Assembly: GCF_024346995.1 (NCBI RefSeq)
Contig: NZ_AP024887.1
Coordinates: 1,178,001-1,242,000 of the forward strand
Reading direction: 5' to 3'
Source of the DNA: Vibrio palustris
GTDB lineage: Bacteria > Pseudomonadota > Gammaproteobacteria > Enterobacterales > Vibrionaceae
Length of the DNA stretch: 64,000 nucleotides
Of the stretch, positions 53,595 through 64,000 are shown one piece after another. Below the pieces are notes generated by a model. The model saw nothing but the letters and a program-made list of their open reading frames with translations. It did no database searches and was not told the DNA's origin. The position numbers and the translations under genes were made by a program. The number at the start of each line of letters is the position of its first letter. Position 1 is the first letter of the stretch.

Positions 53595-55484
53595 CTACTT
53601 AAAGCTGCCGCTGGCTTGATAGCGATATTTTAGAAAGTTTTGCGCGTTACTTAGGATCTGGAATGCATCCTTGAGGTTACGTCGCTCAAAATCGGATAAG
53701 TTTTCTGGTTCAATATTGTTATCTGGCTCTTGGCCTTGTTCAATATCAATCGCTTGGTGACGAATACGTACCACGGAGATAAATTCTAATGCATCACGTA
53801 AATCTTGCCCGCGTCCCTTTGGTAAAATACCGGCGTCAATGATGTCATCAAGACGTTCAAAGGAGTTTTTTGCACGTGAACCGACTGCGAGCGCATGCAC
53901 ACGGATTAAATCCGCCAGTGGAGCGGTACCACGACGTTTTAAGTTAATGGAATTATTATGCTGCCCATCTTTTTCCATCACAAAACTTTTGAAAAAGCCC
54001 AGAGGAGGGGTTCGGTTGAGTGAATTACGAGCTAAACAGGCTAAGAAGCGGTTGTTGCGACGCGCACGGCGAACGACGAATCCGTTGAGTTGCTCTGCCC
54101 ACTTCAAGCGGCCGTATACACCGTCTAAATCAAAGAAAATAGAGGCATTTAAGAGAGCTTTAGGATTTGGGTTATCAATCCAATCGGCAAAGCACGCTTC
54201 CCATTGGCGGCGAGTCATACGCCACTCTGGGTTGGTGGCCATTATGTCACCTGAGCAATAGGTATAGCCACATTGGTTTAGGGCGTCACAAATGAAGTGT
54301 GCCATTTTTTCGAAGTAGGCACCGTGTTTTTCTTCATTATAATTATCATCAAGAATGATCGCGTTATCTTGATCGGTGACGACCAATTGCTCATCACGCC
54401 CCATTGAGCCAAGTGCTAAAAAGCAGAATGGAATCGGTGGTGGGCCTAATTCTTCTTCTGCTAATTCAATAATACGCTGTTTAAAGCTACGCCCGATGGT
54501 CGACATTGCGGTACCGATCATATGCGAGTTGGCATCTTCGCGCACCATACGGACAAAACTTTCTTGTAATTGTGTTGCGACTTGCGCAAGGTCATCAATG
54601 GTTTTTTGCTGATAGATGCTGCTAACGAGTAACAGTGAGTTTTGCGATTCATAACGAACGATATCAGAAATTTCAATAATACCGATGGGTTTACTTTCTT
54701 TTAAGACGGGCAGGTGATGGACGTTGTAACGTAACATCATCAGCATGGCCTCGTAGACATAAGCATTATGATCCAAAGAGATCACATCGGTTGTCATCAC
54801 TTCGCTAACTGGACGGCTATGATCCATCCCAGTCACAAGTACACGGCGACATAAATCACGGTCGGTAATAATACCTGCAACGGCAGCACTATCGTCTTCA
54901 TCGTCATCAGTACGGTTTGGATCAATGATCAATACCGATGAGGTGTTTTCTTCTGACATTTTAATCGCAGTTTCTTGAATCGTCGCGTCGGTATGCACGA
55001 ACAAAGGTTCACCGGCTAATAAACTGGTGACTTTTACTGTGGTTAAGTCATTTTCATCGGTTTGGCTAGAAACGGCTTGGCGCAAACGGGCGTTATCTTC
55101 AACTTCAACAAAATCGGCGAAGTTATCATACTCATCGTATAGATGTTGGAAGAGGGCAACAGGGATACAGTAGACGAGCGTATCTTCAATGGCCGTGACG
55201 GGGAAGCGGACTTTATTGTTGGTTAATAAGCCCATTTGACCAAACATATCCCCTTCAGTTAAGCGGTTATAGAGTTCGCCTTTACGCCGGTATAACTCAA
55301 CCACACCACTGCGAATAATAAATAAGTCTTCGATGTAGTCGCCAAAGTGAATAATAGGGGTATCTTGTCGGTAATAGGCTATCTCAATTTGTCCGGCGAC
55401 GTCTGCCAATATGTCTTCTGGCAGATCGTTAAACGGAGGGTATTGGCTGAGAAAGGTAATAATTTCTTGCAGCTCAGCGTCCAT
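53595..55484 (-). CDS. cNMP-binding, CBS and DUF294 nucleotidyltransferase-like protein
   Basis: A soluble signal-transduction protein of 629 residues starting MDAELQEII after an AAGGAG site. Domains in order: cyclic-nucleotide-binding-like (about 10-125), a CBS pair (about 155-285), a DUF294 nucleotidyltransferase-like domain with GSMGRDE (359-365) and DQDNA (371-375), and the DUF294 C-terminal helical domain (about 480-620). It is the first gene of a two-gene operon with the exonuclease. The enzymatic activity of this family is not established; GSMGRDE and DQDNA suggest a metal-dependent nucleotidyl transfer or its relic. Confidence 0.88.
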   Translation of the reverse strand: MDAELQEIITFLSQYPPFNDLPEDILADVAGQIEIAYYRQDTPIIHFGDYIEDLFIIRSGVVELYRRKGELYNRLTEGDMFGQMGLLTNNKVRFPVTAIEDTLVYCIPVALFQHLYDEYDNFADFVEVEDNARLRQAVSSQTDENDLTTVKVTSLLAGEPLFVHTDATIQETAIKMSEENTSSVLIIDPNRTDDDEDDSAAVAGIITDRDLCRRVLVTGMDHSRPVSEVMTTDVISLDHNAYVYEAMLMMLRYNVHHLPVLKESKPIGIIEISDIVRYESQNSLLLVSSIYQQKTIDDLAQVATQLQESFVRMVREDANSHMIGTAMSTIGRSFKQRIIELAEEELGPPPIPFCFLALGSMGRDEQLVVTDQDNAIILDDNYNEEKHGAYFEKMAHFICDALNQCGYTYCSGDIMATNPEWRMTRRQWEACFADWIDNPNPKALLNASIFFDLDGVYGRLKWAEQLNGFVVRRARRNNRFLACLARNSLNRTPPLGFFKSFVMEKDGQHNNSINLKRRGTAPLADLIRVHALAVGSRAKNSFERLDDIIDAGILPKGRGQDLRDALEFISVVRIRHQAIDIEQGQEPDNNIEPENLSDFERRNLKDAFQILSNAQNFLKYRYQASGSFK

Positions 55485-55647
55485 TGAAGGCTCCTTATAA
55501 TAACGTGTTGTTCTATATATCTTCAGTGTCACAGTTTGCCGATATTGGAATGGACTATTTTACACTAAAATAGCGGCTTACGCTGTGTCCTTGCACTCGT
55601 TGATATAAATTGAGACCAAGACCTGACAATAGTGGGACAGAGGTAAT

Positions 55648-55675
55648 AAAAAAGCCAGCGAACGGCTGGCTTTTA
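55648..55675 (-). terminator. Terminator of aspC
   Basis: GCCAGC pairs with GCTGGC plus flanking A-T pairs. On the minus strand it is followed by TTTTTTATT. Confidence 0.85.
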
Positions 55676-55692
55676 TACAAGAGTTATCCCAA

Positions 55693-56883
55693 TTATAAGA
55701 TCTTAGCGATGCCTTCGCACAATGGCGGCATGTTATTTTTCGTCATGCCTGCAACACTAATACGGCCAGAGCCTACAATGTAAACCGCAGCCTCGTCTTT
55801 CAAACGAGCGACTTGTTGTTTATTGAGGCCAGAGAAAGAGAACATGCCATTTTGGCGTTCAATAAAGCTAAAGTCAGCACTCACGCCTTTGTCTTTGAGC
55901 GTTTGCACAAAGAGACGACGCATATTATGAATACGTTGACGCATATCGGCGACTTCTTGTTCCCATTCGGCGCGCAGCTCTACTGAATTTAGAATATGGG
56001 TGACAACTGCCGCACCGTGCGCGGGTGGGTTTGAGTAAATGGCACGAATAATTTTCTTCACTTGCGAGAATGCATTGCTCGCGGTTGTGGCATCGGCTGC
56101 CACTAAGGTAAATGCACCGACGCGTTCATTATATAAACCAAAGTTTTTTGAGAAAGAGCTGGCGACAAGGATTTCTGGATTACACTTTGCAAACTCGCGT
56201 AAACCTGCGGCATCTTCTTCTACACCGGTTGCAAAGCCTTGATAAGCAAAATCAAACATCGGAATCAAGCCTTTATCAGCAATAAACTGCGCCAAAGTTT
56301 GCCATTCTTCGAAAGTCGGATCGATGCCGGTAGGGTTGTGGCAACAACCATGTAATAACACAACATCGCCAACCGAAGCATGTTCTAAATCCGCTAACAT
56401 TGCTGAAAAGTCTTTATCGTTGGCGGCCGCATCATAATAGGTATATTGAGCGATTTCTAACCCAGCGCTAGAGAACACGGCATTATGGTTTGCCCAAGTC
56501 GGGTTACTTATCCAAATTTTTACTGCGCCAAAGTGACGTTTGATGAATTCGGCTGAAATACGTAGAGCGCCTGTGCCGCCTGGTGCTTGCGCGGTTTTTG
56601 CGCGTTGCTCGGTGATAATCGAGGCATCATCACCAAATAATAATTTTTGCACGGCCAAGCCATATTCATAGGAGCCTTCAATACTCAAGTAAGACTTGGT
56701 TTTTTCATTGGCAAGTAATGCGGCTTCTGCTTTTTTGACTGTCGCAAGAACTGGAGTCTCGCCTGATTCATCTTTATAGATGCCAACGCCGAGGTTGATT
56801 TTTTCTGGGCGAGGATCTTTTTTAAATTCTTCTGTAAGTCCTAAGATAGGATCGGCGGGCGCAGCGACAATTTTTTCAAACAT
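55693..56883 (-). CDS. aspC: Aspartate/aromatic amino acid aminotransferase
   Basis: PLP-dependent class I aminotransferase of 396 residues, matching E. coli AspC length. The start is [20 protein letters not shown]; an upstream in-frame extension is unconserved. The PLP lysine is in [15 protein letters not shown] (about 244-258), the substrate-binding Arg in [10 protein letters not shown] near the C-terminus, and [10 protein letters not shown] and FDFAYQGF are typical. It interconverts aspartate and oxaloacetate and may act on aromatic amino acids. Single gene with its own terminator, upstream of asnS in reading order. Confidence 0.94.
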   Translation of the reverse strand: MFEKIVAAPADPILGLTEEFKKDPRPEKINLGVGIYKDESGETPVLATVKKAEAALLANEKTKSYLSIEGSYEYGLAVQKLLFGDDASIITEQRAKTAQAPGGTGALRISAEFIKRHFGAVKIWISNPTWANHNAVFSSAGLEIAQYTYYDAAANDKDFSAMLADLEHASVGDVVLLHGCCHNPTGIDPTFEEWQTLAQFIADKGLIPMFDFAYQGFATGVEEDAAGLREFAKCNPEILVASSFSKNFGLYNERVGAFTLVAADATTASNAFSQVKKIIRAIYSNPPAHGAAVVTHILNSVELRAEWEQEVADMRQRIHNMRRLFVQTLKDKGVSADFSFIERQNGMFSFSGLNKQQVARLKDEAAVYIVGSGRISVAGMTKNNMPPLCEGIAKIL

Positions 56884-57093
56884 AATAATATCCGTGTCAG
56901 GGTGAAAGAGAAATCTTAGTGTATTTATACCTGTCTCGTGGCGTCGAAACAACTGCTCGAGACCGAAAAGATCACAAATAATTAGCCTCTAGGTTCTTGG
57001 CTGATAGAAGGTGATAGTGAGATAAAATAGCGACATCCTCTATCGATAACACGAGCCATGCTAATAACTGCCGCACTCAGTTCGTGCTCCAAT

Positions 57094-57120
57094 AAAAAAG
57101 GCGACCCTTGGGTCGCCTTT
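57094..57120 (-). terminator. Terminator of asnS
   Basis: GGCGACCC pairs with GGGTCGCC around TT. On the minus strand it is followed by TTTTTTATT. Confidence 0.88.
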
Positions 57121-57146
57121 CGCAGTACTAATTACTGATTTTGAGC

Positions 57147-58547
57147 TTAGTAATTGGCGTTACGTGGTGTACGAGGGAAAGGAATAACGTCGCGGACATT
57201 ACCCATACCAGTAACGTAAGAGACTAAACGCTCGAAACCAAGACCGAAGCCAGCATGTGGAACTGTGCCGTAACGACGGAGATCGCGGTACCAGTTCATA
57301 TCTTCTGGATCGATGTTCATTGCGCGCATACGCTCATCAAGTACGTCTAAACGCTCTTCACGTTGTGCGCCACCAATGATTTCACCAATACCAGGGGCCA
57401 GAACATCCATTGCAGCGACGGTTTTGCCATCTTCATTCATCCGCATGTAGAATGCTTTGATGTCTTTTGGATAGTTTTTCACAATCACAGGCGCTTTGAA
57501 GTGTTCTTCCGCTAGGAAACGTTCATGTTCAGAGGCTAGATCGATACCCCATTCGACTGGGAACTCAAACGTTTTACCAGATGCAATCAAAATATCGATG
57601 GCGTCAGTGTAATCGACTTGAGCAAAGTCAGAATCCACAAACTTCTCAAGACGAGTAATTGCTTCTTTGTCGATACGTTGAGCAAAAAACTCAAGGTCAT
57701 CACGGCGCTCTTCTAATACCGCTTTAAAGACGTACTTAAGCATGTCTTCAGATAATTTCGCGATATCTTCTAAGTCCGCAAATGCCACTTCTGGCTCAAC
57801 CATCCAAAACTCAGCAAGGTGACGGCTGGTGTTTGAGTTTTCTGCACGGAATGTCGGGCCAAACGTATACACTTTCGACAGAGCACACGCGTATGCTTCA
57901 CCATTTAATTGACCAGATACCGTTAAGAAGGTTTCTTTACCGAAGAAGTCTTCGTTGTAGTCAACGTTACCTGCTGCTGTGCGCGGTAAGTTTTCAAGAT
58001 CCAGTGTTGAAACGCGGAACATTTCCCCCGCACCTTCTGCATCGGCCGCAGTGATCAGTGGTGCAGAGACCCAGAAAAAGCCTTGTTCATGGTAAAAACG
58101 GTGAATGGCTTGCGATAAGCAGTTACGCACACGAGCGACGGCACCAATGACATTGGTACGTGGACGTAGGTGGGCAACGTCACGAAGGTATTCAATAGAA
58201 TGACGAGTTTTCGCCATTGGGTACGTGTCCGCATCTTCAACCCAACCAACGACATTCACATTGGTCGCGGCGAGTTCGAAGTCTTGACCTTTCGCTGGAG
58301 ACGCAACAATCGTACCTGTAACTTCGACTGAACAACCGGTAGTCAGTTTCAGTACTTCGTTTTCGTAATTATTCAGATTATTCGGAACCACGGCCTGAAT
58401 CGGGTTGAAACAAGAGCCGTCGTAAATGGCAAGAAAAGAGATTCCAGCTTTGGAATCACGACGTGTGCGAACCCAGCCACGAACAGTGACTTCACTGTCT
58501 ACTGCTAGCTTTCCGCTTAGTACGTCTGTTACAGGCGCGTAAGTCAT
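57147..58547 (-). CDS. asnS: Asparaginyl-tRNA synthetase
   Basis: Class II aminoacyl-tRNA synthetase charging tRNA-Asn, 466 residues, the usual length. The N-terminal OB-fold anticodon-binding domain ([16 protein letters not shown]) is followed by the catalytic core, with motif 2 at [21 protein letters not shown] and motif 3 at [15 protein letters not shown] near the C-terminus. The start MTYAPVTDV is conserved in vibrios. Single gene with a terminator. Confidence 0.97.
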   Translation of the reverse strand: MTYAPVTDVLSGKLAVDSEVTVRGWVRTRRDSKAGISFLAIYDGSCFNPIQAVVPNNLNNYENEVLKLTTGCSVEVTGTIVASPAKGQDFELAATNVNVVGWVEDADTYPMAKTRHSIEYLRDVAHLRPRTNVIGAVARVRNCLSQAIHRFYHEQGFFWVSAPLITAADAEGAGEMFRVSTLDLENLPRTAAGNVDYNEDFFGKETFLTVSGQLNGEAYACALSKVYTFGPTFRAENSNTSRHLAEFWMVEPEVAFADLEDIAKLSEDMLKYVFKAVLEERRDDLEFFAQRIDKEAITRLEKFVDSDFAQVDYTDAIDILIASGKTFEFPVEWGIDLASEHERFLAEEHFKAPVIVKNYPKDIKAFYMRMNEDGKTVAAMDVLAPGIGEIIGGAQREERLDVLDERMRAMNIDPEDMNWYRDLRRYGTVPHAGFGLGFERLVSYVTGMGNVRDVIPFPRTPRNANY

Positions 58548-59033
58548 GTTTTGTTATGTCTCCATAGAAGTAAAAATACAACACGTGTGGTTTTTGCCCT
58601 GTATTGGGCAAAAAATAGCCTAAACATCGAGTTGCAGGGAATTTTACAGTTGCAGCGCACCATATTACCTGTCAATTCCTGCGCTTCAACCCTTAATGTG
58701 ACGAAAATGCACATTATTTGGGCGAATAGGTGGCGGCTTGCCATTTTACACGCTATTGACGTGCGAATGCGGGATCGATCACGAATCATTATTTCGCGGT
58801 CATAATTATTTTAATATGCAGCTGCTATCACAGTCCTGATATCTCATTTGTTAGACATTTACACTATATTACATAAGTTTACTTAAAAGCCGATAAATAA
58901 CGCGCTCTACGTCGAGAATATTGTTCTATTTGTTTTTGTGTAATTGTATTCATTAAATAACAGTAACTAATTCTTTTCTTAATATGTGTTTTGAAAGCGA
59001 ATTAGATTCTCCATGACTAATGAGGAAGTGGTG
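58548..59033. other. Divergent intergenic region upstream of asnS
   Basis: 486 bp without a supported gene; open frames on both strands (58544-58805) are mirror images of each other and look non-coding. The part near 58810-58990 is AT-rich and could hold the promoter of the binding-protein operon. No attenuator-type structure for asnS was recognised. Confidence 0.3.
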
Positions 59034-60017
59034 ATGACTAGGATGGTTCGAATCGACCAGAATAAGGTATTCAGTTTAATTAAATCCAGTCGGCGAGGCT
59101 GGCTTAATTCACTATTAGTATTGTTTTGCTGTGTCTTAACGGCGCAAGCGCACGCTAAGTTCATAGCCGTTTCGGTTAGTTCTCAAGATAATTTTCGCAA
59201 TACGATTACTGAAAGCATCGAGCAGGCCATTGACGCCCGCAACGATTATGTCTACATCGAGGATGTGGATAATGATTTTGCTGAGCAGGTTAAGCAAATT
59301 CGTCATTATATTGATTCAGGAGCGGATGCAGTCATTGTATTTGCCACTGGTACTAAAGAGCAAAATAAACAATTGTTTGAGTTTGCAAAAGAAGTACCGT
59401 TAGTTTTTATCAATACTGAGCCTGTCGATGATTTATTCTTTATGCCGCCCAATACCGTGTATGTAGGATCGAACGAAGTAGACTCCGGTACAATGCAAAT
59501 GGAAGCATTGGCTAAAATGGCGAATTACAAAGGGAAGATTGCATTGCTCAAAGGTGAGATGAGCCATCCGGCTGCTGTGACACGGACCGAAGATGTTTAT
59601 AACGTGACTGATCAATATCCAGATATGTCCGTGGTCGCTGCTGAAGCGGGTAACTGGCAGCGTAATCAAGGATATAACATTGTTGAGAAGTGGGTTAAGG
59701 ATCAGGTCGATTTCGACATTCTCGTCTCCAATAATGATGAGATGCTTTTAGGGGGCATTATGGCACTCCACGATTCCGGTAAAGATGTTAAATCTTATTA
59801 TACTGGCGGAGTTGATGGCATACATGATGCACTTTTAGCGATGCAAAAAGGCGATGTCGATGTCACTGTATTGCAAGATGGTCACCGCCAAGGCGCAGCC
59901 GCCGTTGATGTTGCTTATCGTATGATAAACAAAGGATTTGTCGTTAATCCCCATTGGGTTCCATTCAAATTAATCACTAAAGATAATTACCAGACGTTGC
60001 TCGACAACGATCAGTAA
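59034..60017 (+). CDS. Periplasmic sugar-type binding protein (PBP1 fold)
   Basis: Periplasmic binding protein of 327 residues, starting at the ATG that follows GAGGA by seven bases. The signal peptide runs to about AQAHA-KF. The fold is type 1 (ribose/galactose-like): an N-terminal lobe with VYIEDVDNDFAEQVKQIRHYIDSG (D and N rich), a middle SNNDEMLLGGIMAL segment, and a C-terminal TVLQDGHRQGAAAVD. No permease or ATPase gene is adjacent; the next gene, 26 bp on, is a chemoreceptor. It is therefore likely a dedicated sensory binding protein. The ligand, sugar or autoinducer-like, is unknown. Confidence 0.82.
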   Translation: MTRMVRIDQNKVFSLIKSSRRGWLNSLLVLFCCVLTAQAHAKFIAVSVSSQDNFRNTITESIEQAIDARNDYVYIEDVDNDFAEQVKQIRHYIDSGADAVIVFATGTKEQNKQLFEFAKEVPLVFINTEPVDDLFFMPPNTVYVGSNEVDSGTMQMEALAKMANYKGKIALLKGEMSHPAAVTRTEDVYNVTDQYPDMSVVAAEAGNWQRNQGYNIVEKWVKDQVDFDILVSNNDEMLLGGIMALHDSGKDVKSYYTGGVDGIHDALLAMQKGDVDVTVLQDGHRQGAAAVDVAYRMINKGFVVNPHWVPFKLITKDNYQTLLDNDQ

Positions 60018-60043
60018 TTCGAGAAAGGTTGGAGTAACAGAGT

Positions 60044-62032
60044 ATGTCATTAGTCTTTAGGATTATTAGCGGGTTTACCATCTTGGTTATATTTCTGCTG
60101 GGATTAGTCGGTGTGAACTACTTTTCTGTGGATAAAATAGAATCGAATATCGCTCAGGTGACTGACGTTGCCTTTCCAATAAATCAACGAGTTGCCACTT
60201 TACGTAGTGACATGTTGCAACAAAATAACTATGTGATCGGTGTTTTTGCCGAGCAGTCGGTAGCAAAAATTGATGAGCTTGAAAGTAAATTTCAAACTCA
60301 AGGCAACAAAATAGCCGAAAGTATTGCACAGTTGAAACAGCAAGCACTGAATGATGACGGCGCGATCGAGGCGAAAATAACGTCTATTGAGTCATTGCGA
60401 GCCCAATATACGCAAGCAAGTAAAGCATTATTTCGGATTCGACGTGAACGGTTAATCAACGACAAAAATATTGATAAACACAATAAAGTGGTTACCAGTA
60501 TCGAGCAACAGTTAACTTACTATTTATCAAAATATTCAAAACCACGTTACTACCAAAACAATGCAGATTTTAAATCAACGATTACAGGGTTGAATCGTGA
60601 AGCAAGCCAAGTACTTACTGCGTTTAGTCAATACATGGTGGGGCGTGATCTTGATAAGCTGACCAAACGGCTTGATGGTATGGATATTGTGATTAAAAAT
60701 CGATTTGATGCCATTAAAGAACACGATGAAGACATGGGTAAGTTATTTAGTGTCATGCTGGTTCCTTTATTGCACGAAATGACAGCAAAAGATGGCTTAT
60801 ATCATCTGTATATAGATAGAGAGCGGCTTAAACAAGAGACAGATACTAATCTGAACGCGATTCGTCAGAATACCAGCCAACTACAAAATACTGTAATTGA
60901 ATTCTCTCAAGCCGCCGCGCAACTTGCGACGCAAGCACGGGATCGTACTCATGATAGTATTGCTTTTATTACGCTAGCAATGTTGATTGTGAGTGGTATT
61001 GCCTTGTTAGTGGCGATCATTGTATCAACATGGATTGCTAAATGGGTGCGCAAGGCGATTGGTGATTTTAAACAAGCATTAATTCAAGTGACCGAAGGTA
61101 ATTTGACGGTGACGTTCCAACAAGAATCAAAAGATGAGTTTGGAGAGCTTGGGCGTTATCTTAATGGTTTGGTAACGAATTTACGGAGCACCTTTACGCA
61201 GTTAACGGACTCAGCGCAAATGCTGTCTCAAGTGGCCGATCGCAATGCTGAAATCAGTAATACGACGACAGCGGCGGTATCGAATCAGCGCTCTTTACTT
61301 GAATCGACGTCATCGGCGATGACAGAGATGGAAAGCTCTGTGTCTGAAGTGGCGCAACGTGCGCAAGATACCATGATGTCAGCAGAGCAAGCGCATGGCC
61401 AAACCAATGAAGTTGGCGAGAGTATTAAACAAGCGATTGCCAATATCAAAGAGCAAGCGGAGCAAATTGAAAAAACGTCGAAAACCGCACTTGAGTTAAA
61501 TGAGTATGGTGAGAAAATCGATACTATCATCGATACTATACAAAACATTGCAGAGCAAACCAATCTGCTTGCTTTAAATGCTGCGATAGAAGCCGCGCGA
61601 GCAGGGGAGCAAGGGCGTGGCTTTGCTGTGGTCGCTGATGAGGTGCGTAGTCTGGCTAGTCGTACCAAGCAATCGACAGAAGAAATTCAGCAAATGATTG
61701 AGATCATGCAACGGTTAATCAAAGCGGTTGTCGAGGTTATCAATGTTAACCTGAGTAAAAATGATTCCAATATTGCGGTCTCCGAGCAAGCAGGGCAAGG
61801 GCTGGTGGCTATGAGCCAATTGATTGGTCAAATTGTTGATATGAACATGCAAATTGCGACAGCGACCGAAGAGCAAAGCTCTACGGCGAAAGACATCAGT
61901 CGTAGTGTGGTGCATATTAATGATTCGGCAGAAGAAACGGCTAAAGGGGCTGCAAGTAATGCAGCATCGAGTGATGATTTACGCGATCAGGCGCGGCGAC
62001 AATTGGCGCTAATAGAGCAATTTAAAGTCTAA
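60044..62032 (+). CDS. Methyl-accepting chemotaxis protein partnered with a binding protein
   Basis: Chemoreceptor of 662 residues. Helices at about 5-28 and 308-330 flank a long helical periplasmic domain (about 30-305), heavily coiled, of the four-helix-bundle or longer (helical bimodular) kind. HAMP and the tip [20 protein letters not shown] follow. It is 26 bp downstream of the periplasmic binding protein, suggesting that the binding protein presents its ligand to this receptor, as with galactose/ribose binding proteins and Trg. A GGAG site precedes the start. Terminator present. Confidence 0.9.
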   Translation: MSLVFRIISGFTILVIFLLGLVGVNYFSVDKIESNIAQVTDVAFPINQRVATLRSDMLQQNNYVIGVFAEQSVAKIDELESKFQTQGNKIAESIAQLKQQALNDDGAIEAKITSIESLRAQYTQASKALFRIRRERLINDKNIDKHNKVVTSIEQQLTYYLSKYSKPRYYQNNADFKSTITGLNREASQVLTAFSQYMVGRDLDKLTKRLDGMDIVIKNRFDAIKEHDEDMGKLFSVMLVPLLHEMTAKDGLYHLYIDRERLKQETDTNLNAIRQNTSQLQNTVIEFSQAAAQLATQARDRTHDSIAFITLAMLIVSGIALLVAIIVSTWIAKWVRKAIGDFKQALIQVTEGNLTVTFQQESKDEFGELGRYLNGLVTNLRSTFTQLTDSAQMLSQVADRNAEISNTTTAAVSNQRSLLESTSSAMTEMESSVSEVAQRAQDTMMSAEQAHGQTNEVGESIKQAIANIKEQAEQIEKTSKTALELNEYGEKIDTIIDTIQNIAEQTNLLALNAAIEAARAGEQGRGFAVVADEVRSLASRTKQSTEEIQQMIEIMQRLIKAVVEVINVNLSKNDSNIAVSEQAGQGLVAMSQLIGQIVDMNMQIATATEEQSSTAKDISRSVVHINDSAEETAKGAASNAASSDDLRDQARRQLALIEQFKV

Positions 62033-62033
62033 T

Positions 62034-62061
62034 AAAAAAGGGAGCGTTAGCTCCCTTTTTT
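62034..62061. terminator. Bidirectional terminator
   Basis: AAAAAAGGGAGC pairs with GCTCCCTTTTTT around GTTA. It can serve the plus-strand receptor and the minus-strand ABC operon. Confidence 0.9.
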
Positions 62062-62100
62062 ATTCACATTATCAGTACCAAGTGATTGATGAATACTGGG

Positions 62101-62937
62101 TTATATCTCTGATACGGCAAGTTGCGCCGCACGGCGTTTTTTACGATTTTTGGGGTGAGAAATAGGAATGGCAGATAATAAGGTGCGAGTGTACTCATGC
62201 TCTGGATTGGCATAGAGCGATACCGCGTCTTTCATTTCAACAATTTTACCAAAGTACATCACCGCGACGGTGTCAGATACATGCCTAACTACCGATAAAT
62301 CGTGTGAAATAAAAATCATGGCAAGATTCATTTCTTGTTGTAAATCAAGCAGCAAATTTAAAATTTGCGCCTGCACCGACACATCCAAAGCGGAGACCGA
62401 TTCGTCACAAATTAACAATTTTGGCTTGAGTGCAATGGCTCTCGCAATACCAATACGCTGACGTTGTCCACCTGAAAATTCATGAGGGTAACGACTCACT
62501 ACATTTTCGGGTAAGCCGACTTTTACGAGTAACTCTTTGACCCATTGTTGGCGCTGCGCTTGCGTTCCGATGCCGTGAATATCAAAGGGTTCTTGGACAA
62601 TCATGCCAATGTTATGCCGAGGGTTAAGCGATTCCATCGGATCTTGAAATACGATTTGCATTTCACGCCGCAGAACGGCCATTTTTTTGGGCGATAAATC
62701 CGTAATGTCTTGGCCTTCAAAATAAATGTGGCCTTCTGTGGGCTCAAGCAGTTTAAGAATAGTGCGGCCTAAGGTACTTTTGCCACAGCCAGATTCTCCC
62801 ACTAAACCTAATGTTTCACCTTGTTGTAGCGAAAAAGATACGCCATCGACTGCTTTGATGACATAGCCTTGATTAAACAACCGCTTGCCAGAGACAAAGT
62901 GTTGCTTAATGTTTTCTATCTTTAATAGTTCAGCCAT
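62101..62937 (-). CDS. Opp/Dpp-type ABC ATPase, second subunit (OppF-like)
   Basis: Oligopeptide or dipeptide importer ATPase, 278 residues, distinctly shorter than the usual ~330. Walker A is GESGCGKST, signature [14 protein letters not shown], Walker B LLICDES, and the H-loop ISHDLSVV. The C-terminal oligo_HPY tail with its cysteine pattern is missing; the chain ends after [16 protein letters not shown]. The substrate is unknown. It is the last gene of a minus-strand operon; a 106-bp gap separates it from the OppD-like gene. Confidence 0.88.
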   Translation of the reverse strand: MAELLKIENIKQHFVSGKRLFNQGYVIKAVDGVSFSLQQGETLGLVGESGCGKSTLGRTILKLLEPTEGHIYFEGQDITDLSPKKMAVLRREMQIVFQDPMESLNPRHNIGMIVQEPFDIHGIGTQAQRQQWVKELLVKVGLPENVVSRYPHEFSGGQRQRIGIARAIALKPKLLICDESVSALDVSVQAQILNLLLDLQQEMNLAMIFISHDLSVVRHVSDTVAVMYFGKIVEMKDAVSLYANPEHEYTRTLLSAIPISHPKNRKKRRAAQLAVSEI

Positions 62938-63043
62938 ATTATCCTCTGATGCTGTTTTTGATCATCCTCATTTCCCATGCTCAGTCGCTTGCTAACCTTC
63001 ATAACGGGTGACTAAGATGCTTCTTCCAACGCCATACTTAACG

Positions 63044-63904
63044 CTAGCTTTCAATAAAGGCATCATCAGGGAGTGTTTTGATGTCTATTCGTTGTTTAGG
63101 TGCACTATCTAAACTTGGCATAAGGCCCAGCAGTTTCTCGGTATAGGGATGCTTTGGGAAGTCAAATAGTTCAAAAATCTCTGCATATTCAACAATCTTA
63201 CCGTTATACATAACCGCGACATCATCACATACTTCAGCGACGACTCCTAAGTCATGGGTAATGAAAATCATTGCCATGCCTGTCTCGGCTTGTAGGTCAT
63301 TCATCAGATCGAGAATCGAAGCTTGGACAGTCACATCCAGTGCGGTTGTGGGCTCGTCACAGATCAAAATATCGGGTTTACAGGCAAGCGCCATGGCAAT
63401 CATAACTCGTTGGCGCATGCCCCCCGATAGATTATGCGGATATTCATCCAACCGCTTTTCTGGTAAAGGTATACGCACTTTCTCCAGCATCTCTAATGCG
63501 ACCGCATGGCGTGCTTTTTTATTGAGTTCAGGGCGATGCAATTCTAATATTTCATACAATTGACTTCTTATGGTATGAACTGGATTTAATGCGGTCATCG
63601 GGTCTTGAAAAATGATAGAGATGCGATTTCCCCGCATTTGCCAAAGCTGCTTGGCAGGTAATGTGACGGTATCTATCCCACGGTACATAATACTGCCTTG
63701 GGTGATTTGACCATAAGGCTGCGGAAGCAGCCCCATGATTGACATGGCCGTCACGCTTTTACCACTGCCTGATTCGCCGACTAAGCCTAATGTTCGTCCA
63801 GCATAAACAGACAGGTTGACGCCATGGAGCACTTCGACGGTGTCGTCATCATTGGTAAAAGAGACGTGTAAATCATCGACTTTAAGAATGACATCCGTCG
63901 TCAT
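63044..63904 (-). CDS. Opp/Dpp-type ABC ATPase, first subunit (OppD-like)
   Basis: Peptide importer ATPase of 286 residues. Walker A is GESGSGKSV, signature LSGGMRQRVMIAMAL, Walker B ILICDEP, H-loop ITHDLGVV. As in its partner, the C-terminal oligo_HPY cysteine-rich extension found in typical OppD proteins is absent (ends about 35 residues after KHPYTEKLLGLMP). It overlaps the upstream partial gene as ATGA. It likely pairs with OppF-like and two permeases outside the window. Confidence 0.88.
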   Translation of the reverse strand: MTTDVILKVDDLHVSFTNDDDTVEVLHGVNLSVYAGRTLGLVGESGSGKSVTAMSIMGLLPQPYGQITQGSIMYRGIDTVTLPAKQLWQMRGNRISIIFQDPMTALNPVHTIRSQLYEILELHRPELNKKARHAVALEMLEKVRIPLPEKRLDEYPHNLSGGMRQRVMIAMALACKPDILICDEPTTALDVTVQASILDLMNDLQAETGMAMIFITHDLGVVAEVCDDVAVMYNGKIVEYAEIFELFDFPKHPYTEKLLGLMPSLDSAPKQRIDIKTLPDDAFIES

Positions 63905-64000
63905 TGTTGACCTCCTACTTTAAAACGGTCATCAATAATCGTGATTGGTTCAAAGGTTTTACCTTCATCCATCGCTTGCTCTGTTGCTTTTTTGGTACTT
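63901..64000 (-). CDS. Partial gene upstream in the peptide ABC operon
   Basis: Only the last ~32 codons are inside the window (ending ITIIDDRFKVGGQQ). The stop overlaps the OppD-like start as ATGA, so it belongs to the same operon. Position suggests the second permease subunit (OppC/DppC-like) or another operon component, but the visible tail is too short and hydrophilic to confirm. Confidence 0.4.
   Translation of the reverse strand, partial: STKKATEQAMDEGKTFEPITIIDDRFKVGGQQ

Noticed and set aside
58544..58805. 81-84 aa frames upstream of asnS
   Set aside because: They overlap each other on opposite strands, have no ribosome-binding site and no protein-like pattern.
1..64000. Prophage or integrative element spanning the window
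   Set aside because: No integrase, terminase, capsid or tail genes; most genes are conserved chromosomal ones.

Overview
The window reads as a chromosome I-type segment of a Vibrio or close Vibrionaceae relative. The evidence is the run yfaE-nrdB-nrdA-ubiG/gyrA, a CosR-like MarR regulator beside a BCCT carrier, DUF2982- and DUF2913-like genes, several chemoreceptors and moderate GC. No rRNA, tRNA, integrase, transposase or prophage block was seen. Genus-level placement is inference from gene content and order.

Layout: 0.4-3.8 kb holds a CaCA antiporter, an orphan flagellin, a small unknown and a Coa1-domain membrane protein. 4.1-14.35 kb is a CRISPR-Cas island (below). 14.5-23.1 kb holds rplY, a GT2 glycosyltransferase, a CarRS/VprAB-like two-component system with a PepSY protein, radD, rsuA, a Bcr-type exporter and a DUF2913-like gene. 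23.1-30.6 kb holds an SDR/DUF2867 protein, an AttEFGH-like ABC operon and nhaA. 31-39.9 kb holds a chemoreceptor, a CinA-like gene and the class Ia ribonucleotide reductase operon with ubiG. 40-50.6 kb holds gyrA, a CRP-site-preceded small ORF, ribA, an L,D-transpeptidase, an MBL hydrolase, DUF2982, a small winged-helix candidate, cosR and a BCCT carrier. 50.9-64 kb holds a dCache chemoreceptor, a cNMP/CBS/DUF294 protein with a DnaQ-like exonuclease, aspC, asnS, an orphan periplasmic binding protein with its own chemoreceptor, and two Opp/Dpp-type ATPases.

The main point of interest is the island. It has a complete type III-B effector operon (cmr1, cas10/cmr2, cmr3, cmr4, cmr5, cmr6), yet the only repeats are type I-F-like and the only crRNA-processing enzyme is Cas6f. 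Of type I-F only the last third of cas7f (csy3) and an intact cas6f (csy4) remain; Cas1, Cas2/3, Csy1 and Csy2 are absent. Three arrays flank or interrupt the genes (3, 8 and 7 repeats, the last truncated). Cas10 has GGDD but no N-terminal HD domain, so defence probably depends on Cmr4 RNA cleavage and cyclic oligoadenylate signalling. The last operon gene, overlapping cmr6, encodes a two-helix membrane protein with two tandem copies of an ~80-residue cytoplasmic domain. I read it as a Csx23-like membrane effector with a duplicated sensor domain. Arrays 1 and 3 share leader and repeat type, and array 3 changes repeat type partway, so the island appears to have been built by recombination between arrays.

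Protein families are assigned by reading motifs, without database searches. Start codons were chosen from ribosome-binding sites, overlaps and family length.
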